A stretch of 64,000 bases of DNA, taken from Cryptomeria japonica (Eukaryota > Streptophyta > Pinopsida > Cupressales > Cupressaceae). The DNA lies in NCBI RefSeq assembly GCF_030272615.1, contig NC_081414.1:1801501-1865500 (forward strand), read 5' to 3'. This document shows, piece by piece, positions 1-11,384 of the stretch; within the stretch, counting starts at the first letter, position 1; the number at the start of each line of letters is the position of its first letter. The translations under genes were made by a program, and so were the position numbers. The notes beneath the pieces are model-generated. The model was not told the origin of the DNA. It ran no database searches and saw only the letters and a list, made by a program, of their open reading frames with translations.

Positions 1-1
1 T

Positions 2-901
2 CTTGGTGCAGCAAAGCACATTCTTGGGATGGAAATTAGAAGAGATAGGGTGAACAGAAAGCTATGGCTAGGCCAGAGTAAGTATGTGAATTCAGTGTTA
101 CAGAGGTTCAACATGCAGAATTGTAGACCATTGAGTGTTCCTTTTACAGTTGGAACAAAACTATTTGTTTCAAATTGTCCTACATCCCCATTGGAGATGG
201 AAGACATGAGCAGAGTGCCTTACCAGAGTGCGGTTGGAAGCTTGATGTATGCTATGGTCTGTACTAGACCAGACATTGCCCAAGCAGTGAGAGTACTTTC
301 TAGATATATGTCTAATCCTGGTAGAGTTCATTGGGATGCAGTCAAAAGAGTCTTCAGATATTTGAAGGGTACTTCAGAGTATTCTTCGTGTTATCATGGT
401 AATTCAGTTGGAGACATGACTTCCCTTGATATCCATGGTTATGTGGATTCAGATTGGGCAGGTGATATTGATAGCAGAAGATCCACCAGTGCTTATGTGT
501 TTACTTTGTTTGGTGGTGCAATTAGTTGGATGAGTAAGCGATAGGTTGTGGTTGCTTTATCCACTACTGAAGCAGAGTATATGACAGCTACTCATGCTTG
601 TAAAGAGGCCATTTGGCTTAAGAGACTGTGTTTGGATATCGAAATAAAACAAGGTATAGTGATAGTTTACTGTGACAGTCAGAGTGCAATTAGCCTAGCT
701 AAGAACCCGACATTTCATGCCCGGACCAAACATATTGATGTTCAGTATCATTTTGTTAGAGATATGGTCGAAGATGGTAGGGTGAAGCTGGTTAAGGTGG
801 AAACTTTGATGAATGTTGCAGATGCTTTAACTAAGGCTGTGAGCACAGAGAAGTTCAGATGGTGTTCAGAGTCTATGGGCCTTATGGCCCCTAGCAATTG
901 A
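2..901 (+). pseudogene. Copia pol C-terminus: reverse transcriptase thumb/connection and RNase H (element H)
   Basis: The frame is open at the left edge. It carries typical Copia motifs: LGMEI near the start, a CTRPDIAQAV segment, RVFRYLKGT, DSDWAGD (first RNase H acidic region), STTEAEYM, CDSQSAI and the KHIDVQYHFVRD segment that ends the RNase H. It stops at 899-901, about 56 bp before the LTR, as expected for a Copia polyprotein. One in-frame TAG at 542-544 interrupts it between SKR and VVALST, where Copia elements usually have glutamine, so a single CAG to TAG transition explains the break. The domain assignment is firm. Confidence 0.93.
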
Positions 902-957
902 TTCATTGTGTTGACATTCCCTTCCGCTCCTGCAAGGTGTTCGACAAGTGGGAGATT

Positions 958-1770
958 TGTTGGGAAAAATGGTGTCTCAACCTTGCATTTATGCGAGGTT
1001 ACTATTTATAGTAAGTTTTCATTTGAGCATGAAATGGTGCGAAACTCTCCCTGAAGCTTCTGGTTGGCTAGATAAGCATTCCGGTAAAGTTGCGTCGCAA
1101 GGTCACAGCTAGTTTTGAAGATATTAAAGTTTTCATCTTGGAGGGGTGCGATAAAATGTTTAAACTTAATTTTGTTGGCTTTAGAGGCTCTGAAACGCCC
1201 TGAAAAGTGGCCATAACCGGTGCAGTGGGTTACGAGGTGATAGAGCACTTTGCGAGCTTTCTGACGCTTCAAATGGTTCGTCAATCGGACACCCAGTTCT
1301 CAAGTTATGGCCTCCGGAAGTTTGTACTCCTGAAATAGGAAAAATAATTTGTATCGGATACATAAATGAGCTGTAAAAGGGAGCGACACATGTTGATGTG
1401 TGCTTTACCATGTCATAGGGCATCTAGAAGGGAGATAAGGTCAGCTACACCTTATTGGGTGGTTTTAGCCCATGGTTTTGTAATACTGTTTGACAGTTTC
1501 TTGTATTGTATCTCCTATTTATGAGGTGTGTGAGATAGAGGTTGGGTGTAAGAGAGTCTTATGGCTATTGAGTTGCCTTTGAATCTCTGATTAGTGGTAC
1601 TCCTGCGAAGAGCTTGCTCTACAAGTATGTTGTAATCTATTTTTGATTGCTGAATAAAATATTGAGCTGCTTTTGGAGTGTGGGGTTTTTCTCCCGAAAG
1701 GGTTTTCCCCACGTAAATCAATGTGTTGTGGTATGAATGCTATTATATCTATTTCTATTTTTCTGTAACA
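958..1770 (+). repeat. 3' LTR of element H
   Basis: The LTR begins TGTTGGGAAAAATGG right after the purine-rich tract caagtgggagattt (944-957) and ends TTCTGTAACA, giving 813 bp with TG...CA termini. Only one copy is in the window, so the right boundary rests on the terminal dinucleotide and the change in sequence character, not on a paired LTR. A TATTTATGAGG stretch near 1515 is a possible promoter element. Confidence 0.75.
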
Positions 1771-2345
1771 GTTGTAATGATCTGAAAATTTTTTGCATTA
1801 CCCTCCTCTCAAGGTTAGTGTAGGAAGTTGTTTCTGCTACTTAACTTCCTTACACAAAGCCCATTTCCATTTAGCATAAGCCCTAACAACCTCAATGTTT
1901 GGGCATGGTCCCATGTATTTACCCACCATAGAGTTCAACATCCTACTTATGTTATGGTCCAAAACCGAATCAGGAATAGATATGGCAAACCTACCACCAA
2001 TCAGGTCCGATATATTCTTGACAGGAGGTAGAGAAGATTTCCTAGATGGTCTAGTTCCAAAGAGGATTGACCACTTTCTAATTTCTTTTCCATTCTCCAA
2101 AACAACTTCATGTGGGTTGGACCCCCCAACCGCATTTCTAGGACCAGCATTCTCTTTTGACAGAGTACTGTCAGCTTGCAAAATATCCGGAGGCTTGTCC
2201 TTCTCCCCCATCTAGCCAGCTCCATCGATCTGGCCGCTACCTCCATTAGAACCAGAATTCCCACCTTGCAGAGAATTCAAAATTTGAATTCTTCCATTGC
2301 CGCCTACTCCTCCTCCACATGATCTCTCCATTTTTCATAAACTTA
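1771..2345 (-). pseudogene. LINE-type ORF1, N-terminal fragment (L2)
   Basis: Read on the minus strand, an ATG at 2331 opens a Gly/Asn-rich leader of about 40 residues, followed after one TAG by a frame running to 1837. Its C-terminal part (MVGKYMGPCPNIEVVRAYAK, then WKWAL) resembles the N-terminal half of the DUF4283 domain of plant L1-type LINE ORF1 proteins. The zinc-knuckle half is not found downstream because the fragment ends at the border of element H. It is a different copy from L1 (3064-4571), which has its own N-terminus. No poly(A) tail or target duplication is visible. Confidence 0.55.
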
Positions 2346-2360
2346 GCTTAAGCTTTTTTA

Positions 2361-2985
2361 CACCTTGATAATGTTGTTGTATCAACTGATGATGGATTTA
2401 TTTTTCTTTAGAAACTCTTTCTTCAACTTGCTGATATGGTGACAATAAATCTGCCACAAATTTGATAACCACCTCTTCATAAAATTATCACTTCTTGATA
2501 CTTCTTTGTCCCTTTTTAAATCTGCATCCTCTTCAAAGTCTAGAATAATCTTCATATACATATTCAAATATTTTGTGTCAATGATTGATCTTTACACACA
2601 CACTCTTCACATAAAGATCTTTTATTTTTCACACACATTTGCACGTATGTGCTATTCTCCTTCTAGTATTAATGACGTACTCCACGCACACATTCCACTT
2701 GCACAACTTCAACAAGCATTGATGCCATTACATCCCACTTTTATATTATTCCTAAAGAATGTATCCCTTTCAAAAAGACGTGACTTTTGATATATATATA
2801 TTTGTTTTAATAAAAAAATTGTATTGGTTCAAAGTAAATCACAACTCTTGGTTAATTAGTCCGTTTGCACATAAGCACCATCCTGTTTCATTTGGAACTC
2901 GCATCTCTTCATTAACCCATTTTTTGATAATTACACACCTTTTGACATTAATGATTCACTATCTATAATGTTAATGAATTGCTAT
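2361..2985 (-). repeat. Left (3') LTR of element F, first visible piece
   Basis: Positions 2361-2668 align closely with 59273-59587 of the right LTR of F; both contain the same run from CACCTTGATAATG to CTATTCTCCTTC. After 2668 the right LTR is interrupted by element G, so 2669-2985 has no partner in the window and is assigned to the LTR by continuity. The first roughly 326 bp of the LTR (equivalent to 58947-59272) are not present to the left of 2361; L2 abuts there. The piece ends at the target duplication of L1. Confidence 0.75.
2970..2985. repeat. Target-site duplication of L1, left copy
   Basis: The 16 bases GTTAATGAATTGCTAT recur at 4608-4623 with one mismatch (G to T). They bracket a 1622-bp insert whose left end is a run of ten T, which is a poly(A) tail on the minus strand. 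Length and position fit target-primed reverse transcription. Confidence 0.85.
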
Positions 2986-4607
2986 TTTTTTTTTGGTTGG
3001 TAATAGTGATTTTTTATTAATAACACGAGATTTTGAACTGGCCCGAACCAGGTGGGGATACAATTAGGGAGCCTGCTCCCCTAAGCCATCTCCCCCTTCA
3101 AGAGAGGAGTAAAAAATGATACTCCCCTCCTTACCCCATTTACTCTTCTTCTGTTTTACCTCTATCCATCCATTCACTTTGGCATTCTCCAAAGATTTCA
3201 AATTAAGAGCACCCCCATCATCCAATCCCTTACTAACTCGATAAAGTTGCTCAGTCTGAATCCCCTCAACCAACTCTACATCACAACCCCCCATAGAGCT
3301 TGAACCACCCTCCATCATTTGTGCACCCCCATTAGTAGCCTGAATGGAGCTACAACCCCCTAGAACACCACCATTTGAATCGTAAGGCAAACCTTGCTCA
3401 ACAGTTGTTAATACTAGAGCGTTTACAATGGAATCTTTGATCAAACCCCCTACGTCTTGGGGGGTTTTCAGATTCACCTCCACCTTATCCACCATGTAAA
3501 ATTGGGGATTAACCTCTTTCCACCAAGAACCAATCTTCCTCCCCTTACGCCTATCACAGGATTCCGCATTATGGCCAATCTTGTAGCAACGCCTACACCT
3601 GAAAGGGATTCCTTCATAATCCACCGACTGAAGCCAACTACCTTTAGAAGTAGAAATTGAAATATCTGAAGGGAGATCCTTGGATGTATCCATCTCAACC
3701 GAGACACGGGAAAAGGTAGTATGTAACAAATTGAGAGAGCCTTCATCTGTCATTAAAAATTTACCTAAAGAGTTCCCAATAGCTTCAAAACACGAGCCAA
3801 TCCAGAATTGCAATGGAAGATTTGGAAGCCTAATCCACAAAGGGGTGTGATCAAAGGATTTTGAATCAAGATTGAAAGATGGATGCCATGGTTTAAAAAT
3901 CAATGGATGAATGTCCTCCCAACACCATTGACAGCCACCAATGATTTTATTTCTATCTTCCACATTTTGAAAAACCACAACAAAAAACCCTCGAGCATGA
4001 GGATAAATCTGCACACAGTCATCCACAATGGGTTCCCAGTACTTTGAAATCTATTTATAGAGATCACCAAGACTTGGCCACAATCCTCTAAAACACCCAA
4101 TAATCCCTAAGAAAGCAAACAACACTTCATTATCTCAACCTCCCTCTCTACCTCCTCTGTCAACTTGACTACAGTTGGCGAGGTCGCTGAGGGTATGGTC
4201 ATAACCGAGGGGGCCCTAAAATCTTTTTCATGAGGCAACAAATCACCATTTGGTTGTGAATGTAAATCTCCTCGATTCAAAACACCACACCTCTTCCCAC
4301 CAAACCTCTGTCTAGTCTCTGCAAAGGGATGCAACCAGGAGCGAAACCCCAAACCACGATGGTCAGATACACAGTCATTAAAAGCATCAAAACCCTGTCG
4401 ATTTATAGAGGACCCAAATCTGCTCTGTTGATATTTCCTCGACGCTTCCACATGCCCAACTCTGTCCACACCCCCTTATACCACTGGTGCCCAGCTGGTT
4501 GCATTGCGGCTAGAATGAAATCTGCCAAACCTCGCAGAAACCCTAGGTTGTGGAGAAAATCGGAGCGCCATTGCAGTCTTTAAAAAGAAAATTAAACTTT
4601 TTTAAAA
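2986..4607 (-). mobile_element. L1: LINE-type retrocopy carrying ORF1 only
   Basis: The insert is flanked by a 16-bp target duplication (2970-2985 and 4608-4623) and ends, on its own strand, in poly(A) preceded by a short 3' tail containing TTATTAATAAAAAATC, similar to the tails of plant L1-type elements. Its coding part has the DUF4283 domain and zinc knuckle of a LINE ORF1. No endonuclease or reverse transcriptase frame is present, and the 3' tail follows about 80 bp after the ORF1 stop. It is therefore an ORF2-less, non-autonomous LINE derivative or a retrocopy of an ORF1-like transcript. It sits in the left LTR of F. Confidence 0.8.
3064..4571 (-). pseudogene. LINE ORF1-type protein: DUF4283 domain plus CCHC zinc knuckle (L1)
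   Basis: The ATG at 4571 (reading MALRF) starts 36 bp inside the 5' end of the retrocopy. The first part (to about 4040) has two in-frame stops and then a frameshift. From 4038 to 3064 one open frame encodes the rest of DUF4283 (SKYWEPIVDDC, GFFVVVFQN, PLIFKPWHPSF, TPLWIRLPNLPLQFW, IGNSLGKFL), then the zinc knuckle CRRCYKIGHNAESC and a low-complexity Gly/Glu tail. In LINEs this protein binds the element RNA in the ribonucleoprotein particle. About 500 codons fits ORF1. The N-terminal breaks make this copy non-functional. Confidence 0.8.
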
Positions 4608-4623
4608 GTTAATGAATTTCTAT
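4608..4623. repeat. Target-site duplication of L1, right copy
   Basis: GTTAATGAATTTCTAT matches 2970-2985 at 15 of 16 positions. Sequence to the right continues the left LTR of F. Confidence 0.85.
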
Positions 4624-5468
4624 TAATAACATATATGTTTTTAATTAATTCATTTTCTTATCTTTAAAGGTGAAACTTCTTTTAACAAAATCACAATTTC
4701 TAGTTTACCATTGCCTAACAGTTCACACAAATGTTTTCCTTAATTTGATTTCTACAGCTGCAAGATTTATATATATGAAAATTGTCGCATATGCTTTACC
4801 GCTACATATTGAATCTTAGAAATTAATATACAGATTGCTGACGTGATCCTTCGTTCATACTAATATTAGCTGTATATTATATTAGTTCATCATCTTTTAT
4901 ATTACTTAAATCTCTGCTCATTACTTCAATCGTTGTCTAATGTTCAAGCCCCAACTTTTAAGATCTTTGGAGGTGTCAACTATCTTGTTTTCATGAATTA
5001 AATCACACCTTTATTATAAAGATCTGCCATGTAAATTAATGATATGTGAATCAATTTTTTATTATTATTGAACTATTGTTTGCTTGTTGTGAACAAAAAT
5101 ATCTATCTTCAACAGTTGGATATAGTCAATCACTATATTTTATCATATCATGGATTTAGGAGTCTTTAATTTTCCAATCGACGTTCCATTATGTCATTTG
5201 CCTTATCAAATGTAGTGGCTGATGTGTAATTGGGTATTAGTCATGTCACGATGTTAGGGAGTCATCTTCCATTATGAAGTCATCATGGATTTATTTTGCA
5301 TGTATCTGTTCATTCATATCATCATTTGCAATTGTTTGAGATAAACTACACTGCTCTTCATTGTGCTGCATATAGATGTCATTTTAATTACTGAAATTAT
5401 AATATGGTATTTAAACGCTCTGTAATTCTTCTTTTGGTATAGTCGCTGCTACTGGAGGCAAAACTCAA
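4624..5468 (-). repeat. Left (3') LTR of element F, second piece
   Basis: This AT-rich stretch contains no ORF or other gene signal. It lies between the L1 insertion and element A, and its last five bases (ctcaa, 5464-5468) are the target duplication of A, repeated at 53625-53629. The corresponding part of the right LTR of F lies beyond element G, outside the window, so the assignment rests on continuity across two mapped insertions rather than on alignment. Confidence 0.6.
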
Positions 5469-6563
5469 TGTTAGGAACCAGAAGGCAACTGAGAGGGGGG
5501 GGGTGAATCAGTTGTCTATGAATTTCAAGCCAAATGCAACTTAATTAAATTTGATACTAAATATCAGTAAACCAAACTTATTACTGATTAACAGATTAAT
5601 AGTTAACATCAATACCGGTGAAGCTTAAAGCGTGAAACAAAAAGAGAAACAATATCCACAACACATAACACAGAGATTTTAACGTGGAAACCCTGTAAGG
5701 GGAAAAACCATGGTCGGAAACCTTACCCATAATCAGATGATACTACTGCAGATAGTATGTGTATACAAATAAGGTTTGTATATGTAGAAAGACCAATATC
5801 CTAGAGCACACTGCTCAAATGGGAGTTGGAAGACTACAGTAGGATGGTTAAATCCTAGAATAATGTACTTCTCAAAATAGCATCTCCAATGCTGGATTCA
5901 GTACTGGTTAAGTTCTAATAATCACTTTCAAACCTTCCTTTAACCTTCTCTATGGTCTACTCATATGATCTTCAATATTGACACATACCATGTTACAATA
6001 CCATAACCTTACATACCATATCTCTTCTTACATCTCACAAATAAGATCTTACATATATACAAAACCTAAGAACAAATGTGTAGGTCGTCTCACTAAGAAA
6101 AATCAATTACAAATAATTCTAGATGTGATGCATCATGTCAGCTTAATACATTTACAACAATATCCAAACAATAAGTCATCTCCATAACGTGTCATGTTGA
6201 TCTGGAAGAGATAATGCATACTGGTCCATAACCTAGACCAATCTACCGGTAACAACAAATATGTCAACCCGATTAGACCATTAACCAAAACACCAAAACC
6301 AAGTATCCAAACCATGTCTTCGACATAATCAAGGGATCTCTAGATGATAACAAGTCATCATAAGTGTTGGTGAACCATATAACCTGTCGGTGGACAATAT
6401 ACCGATGATTGTGCATAAGTCAGTGACCTTGTCGGTAAACACAATGTGTCGGTTCAACAGTAAACCAATATAACCATAGTGCCAAATCAACAATGTAGAT
6501 CTCTAGAAGGATAAGTGTTGACATCAATGACAAAAGTAATGCAACACATCCATTAGACCAACA
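5469..6563 (-). repeat. 3' LTR of element A
   Basis: 1095 bp with TG...CA ends (on the plus strand it starts TGTTAGGAACC and ends TTAGACCAACA). A purine tract on the minus strand (6564-6575) directly precedes it. A TATATA motif at 6054-6059 is a promoter candidate on the minus strand. A G-run at about 5498-5508 belongs to the TGATTCACCCC...CTCTCA motif that recurs near the U5 end of five LTR families here. Confidence 0.93.
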
Positions 6564-6575
6564 ATCTTCCCCTTT
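6564..6575 (-). other. Polypurine tract of element A
   Basis: On the minus strand this reads AAAGGGGAAGAT directly upstream of the 3' LTR, the usual plus-strand primer position in Copia elements. Confidence 0.8.
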
Positions 6576-6903
6576 GACATTGATGGTAACACTAGATGGA
6601 AAAACATCTAAGTGCCAAAACAAAATGCCAAAAACCAAAAACCAACAATCTCAAGAATAGAGTATATATCTCTCCCCCAATGAATAATGTCTCATAGATC
6701 TCTCTCCCAAGAATGTTTTTCCATAGATCTCTCTCCCCTTTGGACATCAAATGCCAAAGAAAATAAATACCAGAACATATAAACAACTAATATGACCAAT
6801 TAATATAACCAACTACTCCCCCTGTGAAGTATCTTTCCTCCATCAAAGTTGGAAAAAGGTTTCTCTGTTAGTTTCTACTGGTTTGATGCCAATCTTCAAC
6901 TGT
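6576..6903 (-). other. 3' untranslated region of element A
   Basis: No coding potential is visible between the RNase H stop and the polypurine tract. The minus strand has several short purine-rich tracts, including GGGGGAGAGA-like runs around 6670-6735. Confidence 0.5.
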
Positions 6904-8663
6904 CTAAGTCTCTACCGGTAGGGGTATTACTCCAAGCTTCTCTCTGAGATATTCAAAAGTTTCCTTAGGTAAAGGCTTAGTAAAGATATTTGCAATCTGC
7001 TCTTTAGTATTCACATAAACCAATCTTACTTCTTTTGCTTCAACATTCTCTGTCAGAAAGTTATATTTGATAGAAACATGTTTAGTCTTAGTTTGAAATA
7101 CCAGATTATTTGATATATGAATTGCTGCTGAGTTATCACAATAAATGATTATAGGTTCTTTGCATTTTACCTTTATATCCTTCAACATTTGCTTAATCCA
7201 TAATACCTGAGTACAATTAGTTGTTGCTGCAACATATTCTGATTCTGTTGTTGATAATGATGTACAACTCTACTTCTTGCTCAACCATGAAATAAATCTA
7301 CTACCAAGAAAGAATGCACCACTAGTGGCACTCATTCTATCATCTACATCTCCTACCCAATTTGCATCGGTGTATGCACATAAATCAAAATTTTCATCTT
7401 TAGGATACCATAAACCAAGATTTATTGTGCCTTGTAGATAGTGGAAAATCCTTTTTACTGCTGATTCATGATTTTCTTTAGGATTATTCTAAAATCTTGA
7501 AACAATACATACTGCATTCATTATATCAGGTCTTGTTTGTGTTAAATACAGTAAACCTCCAATCATATATTTGTATCTTGTCGGATTAACAGGAGCCGAT
7601 CATCCTTCAATGTCAATTTATCAATTGTAGTCATAGGAGTACTTACCGGTTTAGAGTTTTCCATACCAAATTTCTTCAAGAGTTCCTTCAAGTATTTTGT
7701 TTAACATATGAATATACCTTTATCAGTTTGTGAAATTTACAATCCTAAAAATAATTTTATCTCCCTAATCATAGACATTTCAAATTCTTCCTGCATCTTG
7801 TTAGCAAAGTCTTTACACAATCCATCTTCTCCTCCAAAAATGATATCATCAACAAAAACTTCAATAACCAAGATTTCATCATTAGTCACTTTGAAATATA
7901 AGTTTTTGTCTGCATTAACTTTAGCGTAACCAAGCTTTACAAGATATTTGTCCAATCTAGCATACCAAGTTCTAGGAGCTTGCTTCAATCCATACAAAGC
8001 TTTCCTTAATCTACAAACCATATCCTTAACATTTGTCAATGAAAATCCATTAGGATATTCAATGTAAACTTCCTCTTCAAGATCTCCATTCAGAAATGCA
8101 CATTTTATATCCATCTGATATACTTTATAGTTCTTATGAGCTGCAAATGCAAGAAATAATCTGATTGCCTCAATTCTAGTTACTGGTACAAAGGTTTCAT
8201 TATAATCAATTCCCTATTTTTGTGAATACACTTTACACACTAATCTTTCTTTGTTTTTGATTACCTTACCATCTTCATTAAGTTTATCTCTGAATACCCA
8301 TTTAGTTCCAATTACATTTTTGTCTTTAGGTCGAGGAACTAATGTCCATGTATTGTTCTTTTCAATTTGTTCTAGTTCATCTTCCATTGCTTTAATCCAA
8401 TGTTCATCTTGACAAGATTCAATAACAAATGTTGGTTCAATTTCTCAAACTAAGCATACCTCTTCATTTGTCAGTCTTCCTCTTGTCATAACACCTTGAT
8501 ACTTATTCCCAATTATCTGATTCTCTGAGTGATTCAATCTTACATACCTAGGTTTATTTGTATGTTGTTGTTCTCCAGTCATTGTGGAATTCTCTGATGA
8601 TGCCGATGTGAATGGATCCACATTCTGTATCGGTGCACTCTGTATAGGTTCATTTATGATCAT
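6904..8663 (-). pseudogene. Copia reverse transcriptase and RNase H (element A)
   Basis: In order on the minus strand: an integrase-RT linker, the RT start around 8400 ([19 protein letters not shown]), [22 protein letters not shown] is split over 8114 downward, then [13 protein letters not shown] and the active-site segment VFVDDIIFGG. RNase H motifs follow (IIIYCDNSAA, KHVSIKYNFL, EQIANIFTKPLPKETFEYL) down to a stop at 6904. Several stops and frameshifts interrupt it, so no complete enzyme can be made. The FVDD variant of YVDD is common in plant Copia elements. Family assignment is certain; the upper limit in the linker is approximate. Confidence 0.92.
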
Positions 8664-8711
8664 CTCAACTACTGGTTCAGAATCTACATACCTTGAATTT
8701 CCTCTAAAGTG

Positions 8712-9720
8712 TTAATCTATCTTCATATTAGCACTCTCAATAATTTTCTGTAATCTTTTATTAAAACATCTATATGCCTTGCTCTTAGATGAATAACCAA
8801 GAAATATTCCTTCATCACTTCTAGGATAAAATTTACCAACATACTCATCTCTCCTAATATAGAATTTTCTTCCAAAAATTTTGATGTATTTAAGAGTAGG
8901 AGTATTACCAAACCATAGTTCATAAGGGGTGTTACTGGTTTCACCTTTGATGTGAACTTTGTTAAAAGTGTAAATCGTTGTATTCACTACTTCTCTCCAG
9001 GACACATGAGGTATATTTGCTTCCATATCATGCTTCTAGATGCTTCTAGAATGGTTATGTTCTTCCTTTCCACCATTCCATTCTGCTAAGGTGTCCGAGG
9101 TACTGATAGTTGTCTTCTGATTCCATTCACTTCACACAATGTATTAAATTCCTTAGATGTAAATTCACCTCATTGATCAGATCTCAAACATTTGATTTTC
9201 TTACTAGTTTCATTCTCTACCATTGCCTTGAATAGTTTGAATTTTCCAAAAGCTTTTGATTTCTCCTTGAGAAAAGTAACCCAACATATTCTAGAATAAT
9301 CATCAATAATTAGCATAAAATATCTATCTCCCTGTAGACTCCTTGTTCTTTCCAGACCACAAAAGTCAGTATGGATTAAATCAAGAACATTATTGGATTT
9401 CTTAGAAATACTCTTAAAGGTTGTTCTAACTTGCTTTCCCATTTGACATTCCTTACATACCGGATTATGAGGTTTAAAAATCTTAGGTAAATCCCTTACT
9501 GGCTTAGTTGAACTAATCTTTACAATGCAATCAAAATTTACATGAAAAAGTCTCTTATGCCATAACCAACTTTCATCAATATGTGCAATCAAACATGTCT
9601 TATCACTATTGTTCAAATGAAAGATATTACCTTTAGTATGATTACCGGTTGCAATCTCCAATCTAGTTATGTTCATGATTTTGCATTTACCATTCTTGAA
9701 TTGTAACTAAAATCCCTTTT
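8712..9720 (-). pseudogene. Copia integrase (element A)
   Basis: The GAG-pre-integrase/zinc segment WLWHKRLFHVNFD...CKECQMGKQ supplies the HHCC residues. The core follows with HTDFCG (first Asp), IIDDYSR and CLRSDQ (second Asp), after which a TGA at about 9170 breaks the frame. The third acidic residue region and the C-terminal part (FGNTPTLKYIKIFGR, GIFLGYSSKSKAYRCFN) follow in other frames down to 8712. Integrase joins the cDNA to the target and makes the 5-bp duplications seen for these elements. This copy is dead. Confidence 0.88.
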
Positions 9721-9874
9721 CAACTAATTGACCAACACTCAAAAGATTATGCTTCAAATCTTCAACATAATAAACACTGTCAGTATTTTTCTTACCATCC
9801 AAAGATAATGTGCCTTTTCCTTTGATTAAACAAGCTTTATCATCACCAAATCTTACTAGACCTCCACTATATTC

Positions 9875-11051
9875 CTAAAAAGATAAGAATTTACTTTTAT
9901 CACCAGTCATATTATGTGAACATCCAAAATCTATGATCCATTCATCCTTTTCCTCAATTTTAGCTGTCAGGGCCTGCTCTACCTGTGGAACAGTATGTAC
10001 TGGTTGATCTTCTTTTATTGCAACAATAACCCATCCATTGTTTGTCGGTTCTTCATCAGAATCATTAGTAACTCCTTGATCAACATAGTAACAAAATTTG
10101 TCTCTGTTCTTCTTAAATCTATATCTCTGATATTTAGGGTTAGGCTTGCATGTTCCTTTAGCTTCCTCTCTTAATCTTGCATGTCTATCAAGACATCTAG
10201 ATGCCATATGACCAACTTTATTGCAATTAAAACATTTAAATAGTGCTTTACCTTCATACTTACTTCCAACTGGACCTTTAGGCATTTTCCTTGCAAATAA
10301 TGCTTCAAGTTCTTCCAGTTCTTCATTTTCCCTTCTGATATCTTCAAGTTCTCTTGCATACAGTGCTTTCCAATCAGATTTGTCAGATGATGATGAAGAT
10401 GATGATTCTTTGAAGGCTATCTGTCTTAATTGTAGCAACAAGACCAAATTCCTCAAGCTCAAATGCTGAAAGTTTTCCAACCAAGGTATCTCTAGATCCT
10501 AATGTATTAGGCATTGTTCTCAACTCATTAATAACAGTTACTTTCATTTTGTATGTCAGTGGCAATGCTCTTAAAACTTTAGAAAAAATTTCATCTCCAC
10601 TTAAGGATCCTCTACAACATTGTATTCCTAGAATAATTTCATTGACTCTTTCCATAAAAGCATAAATTCTTTCATCATCTTCCATTTTTAAATTTTCATA
10701 CCTGACCTGGAAACATTCTAGTTTTGCAATTTTGACAGTGGTATCTCCTTCATTCAATGTCTCCAATTTATCCCAAATAGTTTTAGCAATAGATCGGTCT
10801 GATAATCCCATGATTTGATGATTATATTATGCACTCAAAAGTGCTTCTCTTACTTTCCAATCATTTTCTTGATCTTTACCCAAAGTTGGTGGATTAGGTT
10901 GATTCTGTGTAGGACCAACATAGCCATTCTTTGTAACTTCCCATATGTCTTTTCTAATGCAATTCAGACGTGTCTCCATTCTGATCTTCCATATACCATA
11001 GTTAGTTCCATCAAGTTTAGGACTGTCCTTCCTAAAAATGTTAGTTGCCAT
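9875..11051 (-). pseudogene. Copia gag and protease (element A)
   Basis: Starts MATNIFRKDSPKL at 11051, 44 bp inside the primer site. The UBN2-type gag domain continues over a stop near 10827 (10811-10383), then after a frameshift comes an acidic linker, the zinc knuckle CFNCNKVGHMASRC (near 10220) and the protease start WIIDFGCSHNMTGD (near 9930). The protease signature is normally DSG; here the serine codon is TTT (9926-9928), giving DFG, which should abolish a pepsin-like active site. Low confidence applies only to the exact reading across the frameshift near 10400. Confidence 0.88.
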
Positions 11052-11094
11052 AGGATCTCCTCAAGTTGTTATGCTTCTACAAAAACAAGACTTA

Positions 11095-11106
11095 GCTTTG
11101 ATACCA
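11095..11106 (-). other. Primer binding site of element A
   Basis: On the minus strand the 12 bases TGGTATCAAAGC lie two bases inside the 5' LTR. They resemble the initiator tRNA-Met site TGGTATCAGAGC, with one mismatch, as in most plant Copia elements. Confidence 0.85.
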
Positions 11107-11108
11107 AT

Positions 11109-11384
11109 TGTTAGGAACCAGAAGACAACTGAGGGGGGGGGGGCTGAATCAGTTGTCTATGAATTTCAACCCAAATACAACTTAATTAAATTTGATACTA
11201 AATACTGGTAAACCAAACTTATTGTCGGTTAACAAATTAATAGTTAAGATCAATACCAATGAAGCTTAAAGCATGAAACAAAAAGAGAAACAATATCCAC
11301 AACACATAATACAGAGATTTTAACATGGAAACCCTGTAAAGGAAAAAACAATGGTGGGAAACCTTACCCACAATCAGATGATAG
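11109..11384 (-). repeat. 5' LTR of element A, first piece
   Basis: Aligns with 5469 onward of the other LTR (TGTTAGGAACCAGAAG...). It ends GATAG (11380-11384), the left target copy of element B; the intact LTR has GATAC here, as does the right target copy at 29627-29631. Confidence 0.93.

Larger units (their letters stand above)
1..1770 (+). mobile_element. Element H: 3' end of a Ty1/Copia LTR retrotransposon
   Basis: The window opens inside the pol gene of a plus-strand Copia element. Visible in order are the C-terminal part of the reverse transcriptase, RNase H, a purine-rich tract just before 958 and a terminal LTR (958-1770) with TG...CA ends. The 5' LTR, gag, protease and integrase would lie left of the window. 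The sequence to its right (1771 onward) is a LINE-type ORF1 fragment, so H probably inserted into that fragment. The target duplication cannot be checked because the left end is missing. Confidence 0.9.

Noticed and set aside
1837-4026. A circularly permuted LINE ORF1 gene
   Set aside because: The 3064-4571 copy has its own start, tail and target duplication, so the halves come from two insertions.
7708-7929. Plus-strand ORFs opposite pol genes (7708-7929, 35801-36179, 54317-54727, 55244-55588 and similar)
   Set aside because: Antisense shadows of RT and integrase; they recur opposite the same motifs in A, E and F and show no features of their own.
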